Below are positions 8,309 through 16,203 of a stretch of 64,000 bases of DNA, one piece after another. The first letter of the stretch is position 1. Every line of letters begins with the position of its first letter. The translations under genes were made by a program, and so were the position numbers. Location: positions 71,983 to 135,982 of the forward strand of contig NZ_BAABAQ010000020.1 of NCBI RefSeq assembly GCF_039537505.1. Reading direction: 5' to 3'. The notes under the pieces are model-generated. The model saw only the letters and a program-made list of their open reading frames with translations. It was not told the origin of the DNA and did not search any database. The stretch is from Streptosporangium oxazolinicum (GTDB lineage: Bacteria > Actinomycetota > Actinomycetes > Streptosporangiales > Streptosporangiaceae).

Positions 8309-8980
8309 GTGGCGCAGGGAGCCCAGGTTTTCCGGCAGATCGCCGATGATTTACGCGATCAGATCCGCCGGGGAGGGCTGCAAGCTGGGGCCTCGATGCC
8401 GAGCGAAGCCGACGTCGCCGAACGGTTCGGCGTCGCCCGGGGCACCGTACGGCAGGCGTTCACCCTCCTGGAGATGGAGGGCTTGATCGTGGCGCAGCAG
8501 GGCACCACCCGGGTGGTACGCGCGTGGGCGCCGGAGCCGGTCAACATCGCGTTGACCAGCGCGGCGGAAGTGGCTGCGCGCCTGTCGGTCACCGTGACGC
8601 AGCCGCCGCCGTTGGTCGCCGAGCTGCTCGGCGAGACGGGGGAGATGGTGCGCCGCCGCATGACGGGATCGGCGATCACCGACACCTGGTATCCGGCATG
8701 GGTGAGCGAACACGTCCCCGCTCTGGAGTCGCCCAGGCCGTTGGCCGGGCAGGACCAGGCGCTGATCGAGCGGGCCGGTGTGTCGCTCGCCGGCCGCCGC
8801 CGCGGGCAGGTGCGCGCGGTGATGGCCGGCCCTGAGGAGCGCGACCTCCTGAGCGCCGCGGTGGGGACACCGCTGCTCGTGCACGTCGTGCTCGCCGAGG
8901 GCGAGGATGGGCGGCCGGTGCTCGCCCGCGTCCGCACGATGGCGGCTGACCGGCACTTTCTCTCGCTCGATTTCGGCTGA
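8309..8980 (+). CDS. GntR-family (HutC/UTRA) transcriptional regulator
   Basis: 223 aa. The N-terminal winged helix is classic: FRQIADDLRDQIRRGGLQAG, SEADVAERFGVARGTVRQAF, then the wing LIVAQQGTTRVV. The rest (about 75-223) is a UTRA-like effector domain. GTG at 8309 was chosen because GGAGGT precedes it and the GntR fold begins there; an ATG at 8210 would add 33 residues of no homology. Regulators of this family (KorSA and TraR types) repress transfer genes in actinomycete plasmids, which fits the divergent arrangement here. Confidence 0.85.
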   Translation: MAQGAQVFRQIADDLRDQIRRGGLQAGASMPSEADVAERFGVARGTVRQAFTLLEMEGLIVAQQGTTRVVRAWAPEPVNIALTSAAEVAARLSVTVTQPPPLVAELLGETGEMVRRRMTGSAITDTWYPAWVSEHVPALESPRPLAGQDQALIERAGVSLAGRRRGQVRAVMAGPEERDLLSAAVGTPLLVHVVLAEGEDGRPVLARVRTMAADRHFLSLDFG

Positions 8981-9056
8981 ACACCTGGGGGGAAATTCTC
9001 CCCTACGATGATGAACCCGATGAGTGGTCTCCTAAGGTCCCACTCGTCGGAAATGA

Positions 9057-9087
9057 CGGCCTCCCGTGCCCTCGGGAGGCCGTTTCC
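9057..9087 (+). terminator. Rho-independent terminator
   Basis: Stem CGGCCTCCCG (9057-9066) pairs with CGGGAGGCCG (9073-9082), followed by a T-rich run. It lies between the gntR stop and the convergent leftward gene. Nothing else coding is seen in 8981-9177. Confidence 0.8.
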
Positions 9088-9177
9088 TTTCGTGGGTCAC
9101 GCCAAGGGCCCTCGGAGGGCGATAAGGCGTTCTTGTCTTTCTACTTACTACGGATGGACGAAGCCGAGACGGCCTGG

Positions 9178-9702
9178 TCAGGCGCGTACATCGGCGCGCT
9201 CCCGTACGAGGACGGCGGTGTCGGGGTACAGGTCGTACAGGGCTTTCAGCGCGATACCGGCCTGGTCGTCGGTGATGGGCGAGTCGAGCTGACGTTGCAC
9301 CGTGGCGCGGACGGCGTTGGCGAACTCTGGCGGCCACGTCAGGGTGCGGAGGACCTTGATGATGCCGGTGTTGGCGTCCACCAGGAGGACCGTCACGATG
9401 AGGTTCTTGTCTCCGGCCTCGATGGGGCCGCTTTGGTCGCTCGGTGTTACGTCTCGGGCTACCTGGTAAGGGGTGTCGGCCCATCGGAGTATGCCGAACC
9501 GGAAGGCCAAGACGGCGATGCCGTCCAGCTCGGTCCATGCCCACTGGGGGACGCCGCGGCGGATCTCGTTGGTCTCCTTGGAGGTGGGGCTGGGGTAGAA
9601 CAGGGCCAGTTCGCACCCTTCCGGGGTGAGCCGCAGCCGCGTGGTCTCTGGCCACTGCCTGCGGTTCTGGCTGTAGGGCTTGCCGACTTCGTAAGCGTGC
9701 AT
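9178..9702 (-). CDS. Hypothetical plasmid protein
   Basis: 174 aa, mixed alpha/beta: LALFYPSPTSKETNEIRRGVPQ, then LIVTVLLVDANTGIIKVLRTL, then a helical C-terminus. Proteins of this type appear on actinomycete plasmids, but I cannot name a function. It is one of three leftward genes (with 9738-9992 and 10069-12537) probably transcribed together. Confidence 0.6.
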   Translation of the reverse strand: MHAYEVGKPYSQNRRQWPETTRLRLTPEGCELALFYPSPTSKETNEIRRGVPQWAWTELDGIAVLAFRFGILRWADTPYQVARDVTPSDQSGPIEAGDKNLIVTVLLVDANTGIIKVLRTLTWPPEFANAVRATVQRQLDSPITDDQAGIALKALYDLYPDTAVLVRERADVRA

Positions 9703-9737
9703 CTGTGATCACTGTCCTTGGGTAGAGGGCCTGGTCT

Positions 9738-9992
9738 TCAGGGCCTGGTCTTCAGGGTCGGGTTGCCGGGGCCGGGCTGGGTCAGGAGCCAGGCCCGGAA
9801 CGGTTCGGGCAGGAATTTGCGTCGGCCGGTGTGGGGGTCGGTGACGTGCTCAGGGAGGGGCTCCCCGCGGCCCTCGGCCCGGATGATCTTCTTGTAGAGC
9901 GTGCCCGCTGGCTGCTCCAGCCAGCGGGCCAGCTCGGCGACAGTACAGTGCCCGGCCGGGGCGGCGTGAGGTGTTTGGGGGTGGCCGGTCAA
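9738..9992 (-). CDS. Small HTH protein
   Basis: 84 aa. CTVAELARWLEQPAGTLYKKIIRAEGRG is an excisionase/MerR-like helix-turn-helix, followed by a wing-like THPHTGRRKFLPE type segment. A TTG start at 9992 with a GGAG site was preferred. The longer frame to 10088 would run through a strong terminator hairpin (10021-10063) and overlap the previous gene. It may bind DNA near transfer or replication sites. Confidence 0.6.
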   Translation of the reverse strand: MTGHPQTPHAAPAGHCTVAELARWLEQPAGTLYKKIIRAEGRGEPLPEHVTDPHTGRRKFLPEPFRAWLLTQPGPGNPTLKTRP

Positions 9993-10020
9993 CGGTGGTG
10001 CTCCTCGCGGGCGGTGCGGG

Positions 10021-10063
10021 CCTCCCCGGGGGGGCCGCACGGTGGTGCGGCCCCCCGGGGAGG
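10021..10063 (-). terminator. Strong hairpin after the 822-aa gene
   Basis: A 19-bp GC stem with a 4-nt loop lies immediately downstream (leftward) of the stop at 10069. Confidence 0.75.
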
Positions 10064-10068
10064 GTGGG

Positions 10069-12537
10069 TTATCGGAGTTTGACCGCACGGTAGGCGGCGC
10101 GGGCGCTCTGCTCGTCCCGGTACAGCCAGGAGGTGACGGTGACGTCGGCGTCCTCGCCGCGATACCAGTCGTCCTCGTCCATCTGCCACAGGTGCTCGTC
10201 CGGCTGGCCGGGGCGGGTGATGGTGTGACGGTAGAGGGTGGCCCCGCAGCCGCCGTTGTGGCGGTCGTTGCGCCTCTCGTCGATCTGCTCCCGGGTCGTG
10301 GTGGCGTCGCGCGCCACCTGGAGCCAGTGCAACTTGTGCGGGCCGAAGATCTCGCGGCCGTTGCGGGCGCCGAGCAGCAGGTCGATCAGGCGCTCGCCGT
10401 CGTCGGTGAAGGCATGCGGCCACGCCGGGTCGTCGTGGTAGACGATCTGGGAGGAGTTGCCGGTCTCTTCGGTGTGGGAGGGGCGGGGGTGGGCCCAGTA
10501 GGTGAGGGTGACCGCGTTGTCGTCCCACACCTGCCAGTTGCCGGTGCGGGAGACGTGCACGGGGTGCGGGCCGACATCGGCCTGGATGCGCCACTGCCAC
10601 TGCTTGGGGGAGGTGGCGAGGCGCTCGGTCATCTGCGCGGCGGTCATCGCGGCCAGCGGGTAGGGGGAGCTGCCCCGGTGCCCTGCGGGGGCCAGGACCA
10701 GGACGCGGGTGGCGTCGGCGGGGATCTGCGGCGGCGCGGCGGCGAGGATCTCCTCCACGGTGTCGCCGCGACCGGCCGCCTTGCCCGGGGAGATCCCGGC
10801 GTCGGCCAGGCGCGCGGCATCGGCAGGGGCGAACTTGCGCTGGCCGTACCAGAACTCATCCCACCAGCCTGCTTGCTCCCACTGGGTGGGGGTGCGGGTC
10901 GCGAGGGCGGCGCCGTCCCCGGCCTCGGTGAGGCGGAACAGCCTGCGGGTGCCGCGGATCTGCTGGCCGGTCCATCCGGCGTCCAGGAGCGCGGTGATCT
11001 CGGCTTCGGTGGAGCGGAGTTCGGCGGCGAGCGCGGCCGGGGCGTCGTACTCGGCGCGCAGGTCGGCGATCAGCGCGGCCCGCTCTGGGGTGAGGGGGTG
11101 GCGCGTGACGATGCCGCCGCCGGAGTTGTTGCTGCTCCAGTCGTCGCCGTCGAGCCCGTTGTGGACCCAGGTCCACACGAGGCCGGTGGCCTGGTTGACG
11201 TGGACGGTGGTGGGGTAGTTCCGCCCGGCCACGCTGGAGGGGAGCGGGACCTTCTGCCCGAGCTCGACGCCTTCCAGCTCCTCGCGGCTGGGGTGGTGGC
11301 TGTCGGCGATCGTCTTGTACTTGGTGACGCTGAGCAGGTCGCCCGCGCGGCGGGCGAGCTCGGCGCGGCGGGCGCGCTTGGCTTCGGCCGCCAGGACGGG
11401 GGCGGCCTCCTCAGGAGTGGCGACGCGCAGAATCGTTTTCCGGTAGGTGTACCACTCGTCGTCGTCGTAGTCCTTCTCCCGGTAGGCGGTGTAGGCGACC
11501 GAGACCGCGACGAACGTCACCCGCTGCTCGTCGAGGCGCGCGTAGCCGGGGACGGTCTCGGCGGGCAGCTTCTCGGCGGGCGTGTTCCACAGGGTGGCGC
11601 GGAACACCGTACCGGCCGCCCATCCCTCCTCGCGGAACCCGTGGGTGGGCGAGTTGCTGCTGGTGATCCGCCAGGTGGGGGCGCCGGTCGGGTTGAGCGG
11701 GTGCGGCGGGCAGGACCCGCGATGCTTGACCGACCAGTTGCCGGGACCGCCGTGCAGCTCCCCGGTACCGGCGGGCACCTCCTGAAGGCAGGAGGTGCAG
11801 GGGCCGGGCTTGCCGTTGACCCGCGCGGCCGGAGCCGCGGTGGTCGTCTCGGACGGGGGCGGGCAGACGCCGTCGTGGATGACCTCCCACGGGCCGTGCT
11901 CGTAGGGCTTGGACCGCAGGCCTTCCCCTGCGGGGACGTTCTGGCGGCAGCGGCGGCATGGCTGCTCGTAGGTGTTGCGCTGCGGCGGGGGCAGCGGGCA
12001 GGCGGGGGAGTGCTGGACCCGGGTGCGTCCCTCGACGCGGGCCAGGACGCCTTGCCCTGCGGGGACGTTCTGGTAGCACAGGTGGCAGTCCTCCTCACGG
12101 CCGTTGAGCTGCGGCGGGGGCTCAGTGAGGGTGATGTCGGCCAGAGCGCCGATGCGGGGAGGACCGCCCTTGGTCTTCTTGACCTGGGTGGTGATGCCGT
12201 TGAGCATCTGCTGGCCGAGGATGCCCTGCTTGTTGGCCCACTTCTTGACCACGCTCAGCGGCTCGTCGCCGTCGATGACCTTGTAGAGGATGACGGTCGC
12301 CTCGTCGCCGACCTTGTCGTAGGCGACGAGCAGCACGCCGGGCTGCAGGGCGTAGGTGCCGGCCCGCTCCAGGAACACGCCGTCGAGGGCGGCGCCCTTG
12401 GACCGGTGGGAGGCGGCGGCGTCGGGGGTGACGCCGTACACGGCCTTGATCCAGGACTTGGCGGAGCCCTCAGCGCGGGCGGGGAGCTGGACGGGGCGGG
12501 CGCCTGCTGGCCAGAACTGTTGGTGGGAGTGGCCCAT
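10069..12537 (-). CDS. Large plasmid-type protein with three CxxC zinc-ribbon repeats
   Basis: 822 aa. An N-terminal domain (about 1-150) precedes three related modules at about 175-290. Each has CxxC-(3)-VPAGxG, about 20 residues, then H and CP (for example CHLCYQNVPAGQG and CTSCLQEVPAGTG), consistent with zinc-binding ribbons. The C-terminal two thirds contain TFVAVSVAYTAYREKDYDDDE, a long Ala/Arg helix, and HTH-like segments. No catalytic motif is recognised. The chosen ATG is GHSHQQFW; a longer frame to 12711 would read through the inverted repeats. The size and place beside a structured non-coding region raise a replication or DNA-processing role, which is unproven. Confidence 0.6.
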   Translation of the reverse strand: MGHSHQQFWPAGARPVQLPARAEGSAKSWIKAVYGVTPDAAASHRSKGAALDGVFLERAGTYALQPGVLLVAYDKVGDEATVILYKVIDGDEPLSVVKKWANKQGILGQQMLNGITTQVKKTKGGPPRIGALADITLTEPPPQLNGREEDCHLCYQNVPAGQGVLARVEGRTRVQHSPACPLPPPQRNTYEQPCRRCRQNVPAGEGLRSKPYEHGPWEVIHDGVCPPPSETTTAAPAARVNGKPGPCTSCLQEVPAGTGELHGGPGNWSVKHRGSCPPHPLNPTGAPTWRITSSNSPTHGFREEGWAAGTVFRATLWNTPAEKLPAETVPGYARLDEQRVTFVAVSVAYTAYREKDYDDDEWYTYRKTILRVATPEEAAPVLAAEAKRARRAELARRAGDLLSVTKYKTIADSHHPSREELEGVELGQKVPLPSSVAGRNYPTTVHVNQATGLVWTWVHNGLDGDDWSSNNSGGGIVTRHPLTPERAALIADLRAEYDAPAALAAELRSTEAEITALLDAGWTGQQIRGTRRLFRLTEAGDGAALATRTPTQWEQAGWWDEFWYGQRKFAPADAARLADAGISPGKAAGRGDTVEEILAAAPPQIPADATRVLVLAPAGHRGSSPYPLAAMTAAQMTERLATSPKQWQWRIQADVGPHPVHVSRTGNWQVWDDNAVTLTYWAHPRPSHTEETGNSSQIVYHDDPAWPHAFTDDGERLIDLLLGARNGREIFGPHKLHWLQVARDATTTREQIDERRNDRHNGGCGATLYRHTITRPGQPDEHLWQMDEDDWYRGEDADVTVTSWLYRDEQSARAAYRAVKLR

Positions 12538-12554
12538 GGGGTGGCCTTTCGCTG

Positions 12555-12693
12555 TGGGGATGTCTCGACGGACCAAGCATGGCACCCCCCACCTCCAATT
12601 GTCTAGAAAAGTGGACAATTGGCGGAGAGGAAAAGCCCGGTCGGCGGACTTCTGTGGGCTGTTGTCGAGACATCCCCAGCCCGCCGACCGGGC
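12555..12693. repeat. Three interleaved inverted repeats upstream of the 822-aa gene
   Basis: Repeat A: 15 bp perfect, 12555-12569 with 12664-12678. Repeat B: 9 bp perfect (CCAATTGTC), 12595-12603 with 12614-12622. Repeat C: 13 bp perfect, 12635-12647 with 12681-12693. A and C interlock (A-C-A'-C'), so they cannot both form as simple nested stems. Possible roles are an operator set, a transfer (clt-like) site, a resolution site or a replication origin. Confidence 0.65.
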
Positions 12694-12784
12694 CCACCTG
12701 GATAATCGCACGTCGAAGCCCGGCTACCTGCACGGGCACCCGCATTCCGGCTGCGCGCTGCTCGATCGCGGGGTACTGTGACAT

Positions 12785-12922
12785 CTCGTCCCTGCGCATG
12801 CGGGGATGAACCCACTACGATCGGCCCGTGGCATTTCGTTCCCGCGTATGCGGGGATGACCCGCTCAGCGCCTGCCGCGCAGCCGTCAAGATCACTCACC
12901 CCGCGCTTGCGGGGATGAACCG
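12785..12922 (+). CRISPR. Degenerate type I-E-like CRISPR mini-array, no cas genes
   Basis: Three imperfect 29-nt repeats at 12785-12813, 12835-12863 and 12894-12922. Each has the I-E hallmark of a GC hairpin (CCGCG..TGCGGGG) followed by ATGAACCS. The second lacks one A, and all differ at several positions. Repeat starts are 50 and 59 nt apart instead of the usual 61, leaving spacer-like segments of about 21 and 30 nt. No cas genes are in the window. It may be a decayed or captured fragment, or an array using host Cas proteins. Confidence 0.55.
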
Positions 12923-12942
12923 AATGAACTTGCTGTTGAACG

Positions 12943-12968
12943 CTTGTCCCCGCCTAGGCGGGGACAAG
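12943..12968. repeat. Perfect 26-bp palindrome
   Basis: CTTGTCCCCGCC followed by TA and the reverse complement, with no loop, directly after the last CRISPR-like repeat. It could be a dimer binding site or an extruding cruciform. Its GTCCCCGC core resembles the left half of the CRISPR-like repeat. Confidence 0.6.
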
Positions 12969-12970
12969 GG

Positions 12971-13000
12971 ACCCCGCCGTTCGGTCGAGCGGCGGGGTTT
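12971..13000 (+). terminator. Terminator before the tail operon
   Basis: ACCCCGCCG and its complement CGGCGGGGT around a 10-nt loop, followed by TT and a T-rich stretch. It separates the structured non-coding region from the structural genes. Confidence 0.7.
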
Positions 13001-13044
13001 CGCTTTCCCTGGTTTTTGTCAGTGGCTTCGCTCACCATGGGCGT

Positions 13045-13353
13045 ATGTCCTCACGCCTGGCCGTCGCTCGCCCTGCCCCGCCGGTGCTCGACCTCTTGGA
13101 GGTCAGCGAGCACACCATGGTCGTGGGAGAGCGGCTGGTCGTCCTGCGCGCGGAGGGGTGGAGCCGGAACTGGCGGGCTGAGTCCAACCCCTACCGGTCT
13201 GCGGACGGCTCGTGGCGGATCCGCGCGTTGCCGGAGGCGGCGTGGTACGTCCTGAAGGAGACGGGGTTGATCCCCGGGGAGGTGCGGGTGGAGGACGTGC
13301 CCGTGGCGTACGCCCTGGTGGAGATGATCCGGCGGCCGGGAGGGCTGTTCTGA
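13045..13353 (+). CDS. Small phage protein at start of neck/tail operon
   Basis: 102 aa: VLDLLEVSEHTMVVGERLVVLRAEGW, then ALPEAAWYVLKETGLIPGEVRVEDVPVAYALVEMI. No known family is recognised. It lies ahead of the neck genes and is separated from the next gene by a system A promoter. The usual head genes (terminase, portal, capsid) do not precede it here, so this may be a module junction. Confidence 0.55.
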   Translation: MSSRLAVARPAPPVLDLLEVSEHTMVVGERLVVLRAEGWSRNWRAESNPYRSADGSWRIRALPEAAWYVLKETGLIPGEVRVEDVPVAYALVEMIRRPGGLF

Positions 13354-13362
13354 TCGGAGGCT

Positions 13363-13390
13363 GACGCTAACCCGATCAGCCCTGCACGCT
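13363..13390 (+). promoter_or_regulatory. System A promoter-like motif (leaderless type)
   Basis: GACGCTAAC (13363-13371), 13 nt, CACGCT (13385-13390), then CCGGGCCC and the ATG at 13399. The stretch from the -10-like box to the ATG nearly matches the minus-strand copy at 1073. Confidence 0.6.
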
Positions 13391-13398
13391 CCGGGCCC

Positions 13399-13644
13399 AT
13401 GAATGGACTCGTGAGTTTCAAACTGGCTAACCCGCTCGGCCCGAAGTCGGCCGCCGAGGTCGGGCTGGAGCCCAAGGAGTACCCCACCGGCTCGACGGTG
13501 GTCCTGCCGTACGGTCAGGCGATGCGCCTGGTGTCGGCCGGGTGGGTCGCCGACGCCGAGCCGCAGAACCTGGAGTCGGTGCGCAAGGCGCTCAAGCCGG
13601 TCAAGGCCAAGGCCCCCGCGCCCGCCCCGGCCCCGGCCCCGTAG
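13399..13644 (+). CDS. Small neck-region protein
   Basis: 81 aa. GSTVVLPYGQAMRLVSAGWVADAE resembles short actinophage proteins that precede the head-tail connector genes; the last 12 residues are an Ala-Pro repeat. The stop TAG overlaps the GTG of the next gene by one base. Its predicted start lies only 8 nt after a -10-like box, so it may be translated from a leaderless mRNA. Confidence 0.6.
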   Translation: MNGLVSFKLANPLGPKSAAEVGLEPKEYPTGSTVVLPYGQAMRLVSAGWVADAEPQNLESVRKALKPVKAKAPAPAPAPAP

Positions 13645-14081
13645 TGGGGATCGCGGAGGACCTCGCTCGTACCGACCCGCTGCCGCGCATCCTGGACTGG
13701 GTTGGGTCGCACCCGGCGGTGCTGGGGGTGTTCGGCGGGGCGCAGGATCGGGTGGGGGCCTACTCCAAGCGGCCGTACCCGCGGTTGCGGATCACGGACG
13801 TTCCGGGCGGCACCGATGACATGCTGACCCGGCTGATGGCGGTGCGGGTGCAGGTCGAGGCGCTGGGGGAGGTGGACGGCGGCCCCGGCAAGGAGGAGTT
13901 GCGCCGCATCTTCTACACCGCGGTGGGCGCGCTGGGGGAGCTGCCGGCGGCGGAGCCGACGGTGGAGGGGCCGGTGATCGTGCGGATCCGGCCGGCGCAG
14001 GCGGGCGGGTATCTGCCCGAGGCCGACGGGCGGCCGCGGTATCTGGGCCAGGTCACCGTGTGGTGCCATCCGGCCTGGTAG
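13644..14081 (+). CDS. Tail completion/terminator-like protein
   Basis: 145 aa. DPLPRILDWVGSHPAVLGVFGGAQDRVGAY, later RPYPRLRITDVPGG and VRVQVEALGEVDGG, matches the outline of small actinophage tail-terminator (DUF3168-like) proteins that cap the tail tube at the neck. The GTG start coupled to the preceding stop is preferred over an upstream frame that would overlap the previous gene. It is separated from the major tail gene by the inserted HNH gene. Confidence 0.6.
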   Translation: MGIAEDLARTDPLPRILDWVGSHPAVLGVFGGAQDRVGAYSKRPYPRLRITDVPGGTDDMLTRLMAVRVQVEALGEVDGGPGKEELRRIFYTAVGALGELPAAEPTVEGPVIVRIRPAQAGGYLPEADGRPRYLGQVTVWCHPAW

Positions 14082-14135
14082 CCGAGGGGAAGTGGGGGCT
14101 GCGCTCGTGGGGCGCGCAGCCCCCTCATCCGTGTC

Positions 14136-14690
14136 TCAGTCCAGGAGGCTCATCTGGCCGGCCTTCTTCATGGCGATGTGGGCGAGGGCGCGCTGGGTGC
14201 GGGCGAGCTTGTCGCGGCGGCGCTCGCGGCATTTGACGCACTCGCGTTCGTGGGGCCGGGACGGGCGGACGTAGACGTTGTCGTCGTCGGTGAGGTCGTC
14301 ACCGTAGTCGCACACCACCTTGCGGGCGTTGATGCCCGGCGGCGCTCCGGAGCGGACGGTGTTCTCGCGGCGGGTGACCGCCTCCAGGTGGGCCAGGACG
14401 GTGCACCGGCGGTGCGGGCAGGCGGGGCCGGGCTCGCAGTAGTCGGGGTCGTGACATAGATGGTCGGGTTCCAGCCCTGCGGGGATGGGGCCGTGCTCTT
14501 GTTCGTACAGCCAGTGGGCGACGAACAGTTTCTTCTTGCCGATCCAGAGGATGGCGTAGCCGCCGTCGCTTTCGGGGCCTCGCCAGCCGGTGCATGAGCC
14601 GAGGTCGGGCTTGTGTGCGGGCACGTCGCCGGGGGTGAGGTTGTCCAGGACGCGCTCCATGATGCGGCCCGCGTCCAGGGTCGTTTTCAT
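14136..14690 (-). CDS. HNH homing-type endonuclease inserted in the tail operon
   Basis: 184 aa. GYAILWIGKKKLFVAHWLYEQEHGPIP followed by EPDHLCHDPDYC and HLEAVTRRENTVRSG is the HNH_3 layout (conserved DH, then N/H) of phage free-standing homing endonucleases. Further Cys pairs (CPHRRC and CVKCRERRRD) suggest zinc binding. It is on the opposite strand between two genes normally adjacent, a sign of invasion. A -10-like TAATGT lies on its own strand at 14723-14718. Confidence 0.8.
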   Translation of the reverse strand: MKTTLDAGRIMERVLDNLTPGDVPAHKPDLGSCTGWRGPESDGGYAILWIGKKKLFVAHWLYEQEHGPIPAGLEPDHLCHDPDYCEPGPACPHRRCTVLAHLEAVTRRENTVRSGAPPGINARKVVCDYGDDLTDDDNVYVRPSRPHERECVKCRERRRDKLARTQRALAHIAMKKAGQMSLLD

Positions 14691-14742
14691 GTGCTTCTCA
14701 CCTCCCCGACCAGTCTGACATTAGCCCGCCTGGTCGGAGGCG

Positions 14743-14770
14743 GACACAAACCCCTTCCGGCCCGGATGCT
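14743..14770 (+). promoter_or_regulatory. System A promoter-like motif before major tail gene
   Basis: GACACAAAC, 13 nt, GATGCT (14765-14770). The leader to the ATG at 14847 is about 70 nt. A minus-strand -10-like TAATGT for the HNH gene lies at 14718-14723, so the two start regions are back to back. Confidence 0.55.
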
Positions 14771-14846
14771 CTGCGGCTGGGTCCCCAACCCGTGAGCTGC
14801 CCTCGCCAACGCGGAGGCGGCGCCTGAAGGTTTGGGGGTTCCCTCG

Positions 14847-15434
14847 ATGGGTGCCGAGAACATCTTTACCGCGCAGATCGCCGCGCTGTACCTGGGGCCG
14901 GTGGGCACGACCGCGCCCGACGGGCCCACCGTGGCCCTGGCGCCGGCGTGGAAGAACGTCGGCCTGTTCACCCCGGACTCGCTGGCCTGGTCCGGCGACC
15001 CGGAGTTCTCCGAGACCGAGGCCCACCAGTCGCCGAACCCCGTCAAGGTGTGGCAGACCAAGGACGCCAACAACCTCGAAGTCGAGCTGTTGGAGTGGTC
15101 CGCCGCCAACTTTATGGCGGTATATGGAGGTGGCACGATCACCTCCGTGACGCCGTCCGGGGGCGGCGCGGCCTACTACAAGTTCACCCCTCCCAGCATC
15201 GGGACGCGCACCGAGGTGGCAGCGGTGCTGGAGCTCGGGGACGGCACCCGCAGGATGCGGCGCATCATCCCGCGGTGCATGCAGCGCGAGGGTGTCGCCC
15301 ACGAGCTGGGCCGCGATGCCTCGGCGACGTTGCCGTTGAACCTGTCGCTGCTCGGCAACGACCTGGGCACGGCCCCGTTCTACGACGTGTTCAATGCCGC
15401 GTTCTCCAGTTTCGCGCCGCCTGAGGAGGACTGA
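14847..15434 (+). CDS. Major tail (tube) protein
   Basis: 195 aa. MGAENIFTAQIAALYLGPVGTTAPDGP, then LAWSGDPEFSETEAHQSPN, KVWQTKD and EVAAVLELGDGT, is the pattern of actinophage siphovirus tail-tube subunits, and its place directly before the frameshifted chaperone pair and the tape measure confirms it. ATG at 14847 was chosen over TTG at 14832 because GGGGGTT sits at proper distance. Confidence 0.8.
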   Translation: MGAENIFTAQIAALYLGPVGTTAPDGPTVALAPAWKNVGLFTPDSLAWSGDPEFSETEAHQSPNPVKVWQTKDANNLEVELLEWSAANFMAVYGGGTITSVTPSGGGAAYYKFTPPSIGTRTEVAAVLELGDGTRRMRRIIPRCMQREGVAHELGRDASATLPLNLSLLGNDLGTAPFYDVFNAAFSSFAPPEED

Positions 15435-15452
15435 CCTGCACGGTCGGGCCAG

Positions 15453-15480
15453 GACGCAAGCCCTGGCCCGGCCGTAGCGT
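15453..15480 (+). promoter_or_regulatory. System A promoter-like motif before tail chaperones
   Basis: GACGCAAGC, 13 nt, TAGCGT (15475-15480); chaperone ATG at 15520. Confidence 0.55.
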
Positions 15481-15519
15481 CCCGCCGTCGCATTCCGATC
15501 GACGACGAGGGGGCCCGCG

Positions 15520-16203
15520 ATGGCGGCCGAAGAGAATGTGTTCGACAACGATGTGCTCGACCTGGACGTCGCCCGCGCGCGGAGGTCCTCGACGCAGGGC
15601 CGGCCGATCCCGCTGCGACTGGGCGGCAAGATCATTTGCAAGCTGCCGGCCGAGCTGCCGGTGGACGTGCTGCTGCCGCTGACCAAGCTGGGCATCGACA
15701 CCACGGGCATCATCCGGATGGGGCTGGACGCTTGGAAGGCGGGCAATTCTCAGCGGGCCGGCATCGCGGTGCTGGACCTGCTGCTGGACCTGCTGATCGA
15801 GCGCCCGAGCCTGCCCCGGGACCTGCTGGCCGCCGTCCACGAGATGGGCCAGACCCTCATGGGGACGAACGGCTACGCGGCGTTTGTCGCCGCCCGCCCG
15901 TCCGTCGGCGACATCGTCGCCCTGGTCAGGGGCCTTGGGTCTCGGTATGCGATCCGCCTGGGGGAATCAACGTCGTCCACGGCCGACTCCGGCAGTGGCG
16001 AGACCTCGACGCCGACTTCGCCGACCACTACCCAGGACTCGACCTCGACGGAGTCTGGCTCCGCCCCGGAGATCGCGGATTCATCTCCGCCCGCCGACTC
16101 CTCGACCTCTGCGAGCGACTCCCACGCGAAGCTCGTGTCAACACCAGTCCCGAGCAGCGAGCCGAGCCCTGGGACGACCTCCGAGAGCTCCTCGCCCAGC
16201 TGA
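15520..16203 (+). CDS. Tail assembly chaperone (gpG-like, short product)
   Basis: 227 aa in the zero frame. Helical core: GGKIICKLPAELPVDVLLPLTKLG, DLLLDLLIERPSLPRDLLAAVHEMG. After residue about 149 the frame turns into a Ser/Thr-rich tail (SSTADSGSGETSTPTS), a by-product of constraint from the overlapping -1 frame. It sits between tail tube and tape measure, the universal position of these chaperones, which coat the tape measure during tail assembly. Confidence 0.85.
   Translation: MAAEENVFDNDVLDLDVARARRSSTQGRPIPLRLGGKIICKLPAELPVDVLLPLTKLGIDTTGIIRMGLDAWKAGNSQRAGIAVLDLLLDLLIERPSLPRDLLAAVHEMGQTLMGTNGYAAFVAARPSVGDIVALVRGLGSRYAIRLGESTSSTADSGSGETSTPTSPTTTQDSTSTESGSAPEIADSSPPADSSTSASDSHAKLVSTPVPSSEPSPGTTSESSSPS

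Noticed and set aside
10016..10088. Longer N-terminus of the small HTH protein (to 10088)
   Set aside because: It would run through a strong terminator and overlap the upstream gene.
12603..12899. 98-aa leftward frame containing VIPAYAGT and SSPHAQG
   Set aside because: These peptides are the usual false translation of type I-E-like CRISPR repeats; no ribosome site and no coding pattern.
14717..14725. GACATTAGC near the HNH gene as a system A copy
   Set aside because: No -10-like box at the right distance; read leftward it is a good TAATGT box for the HNH gene.
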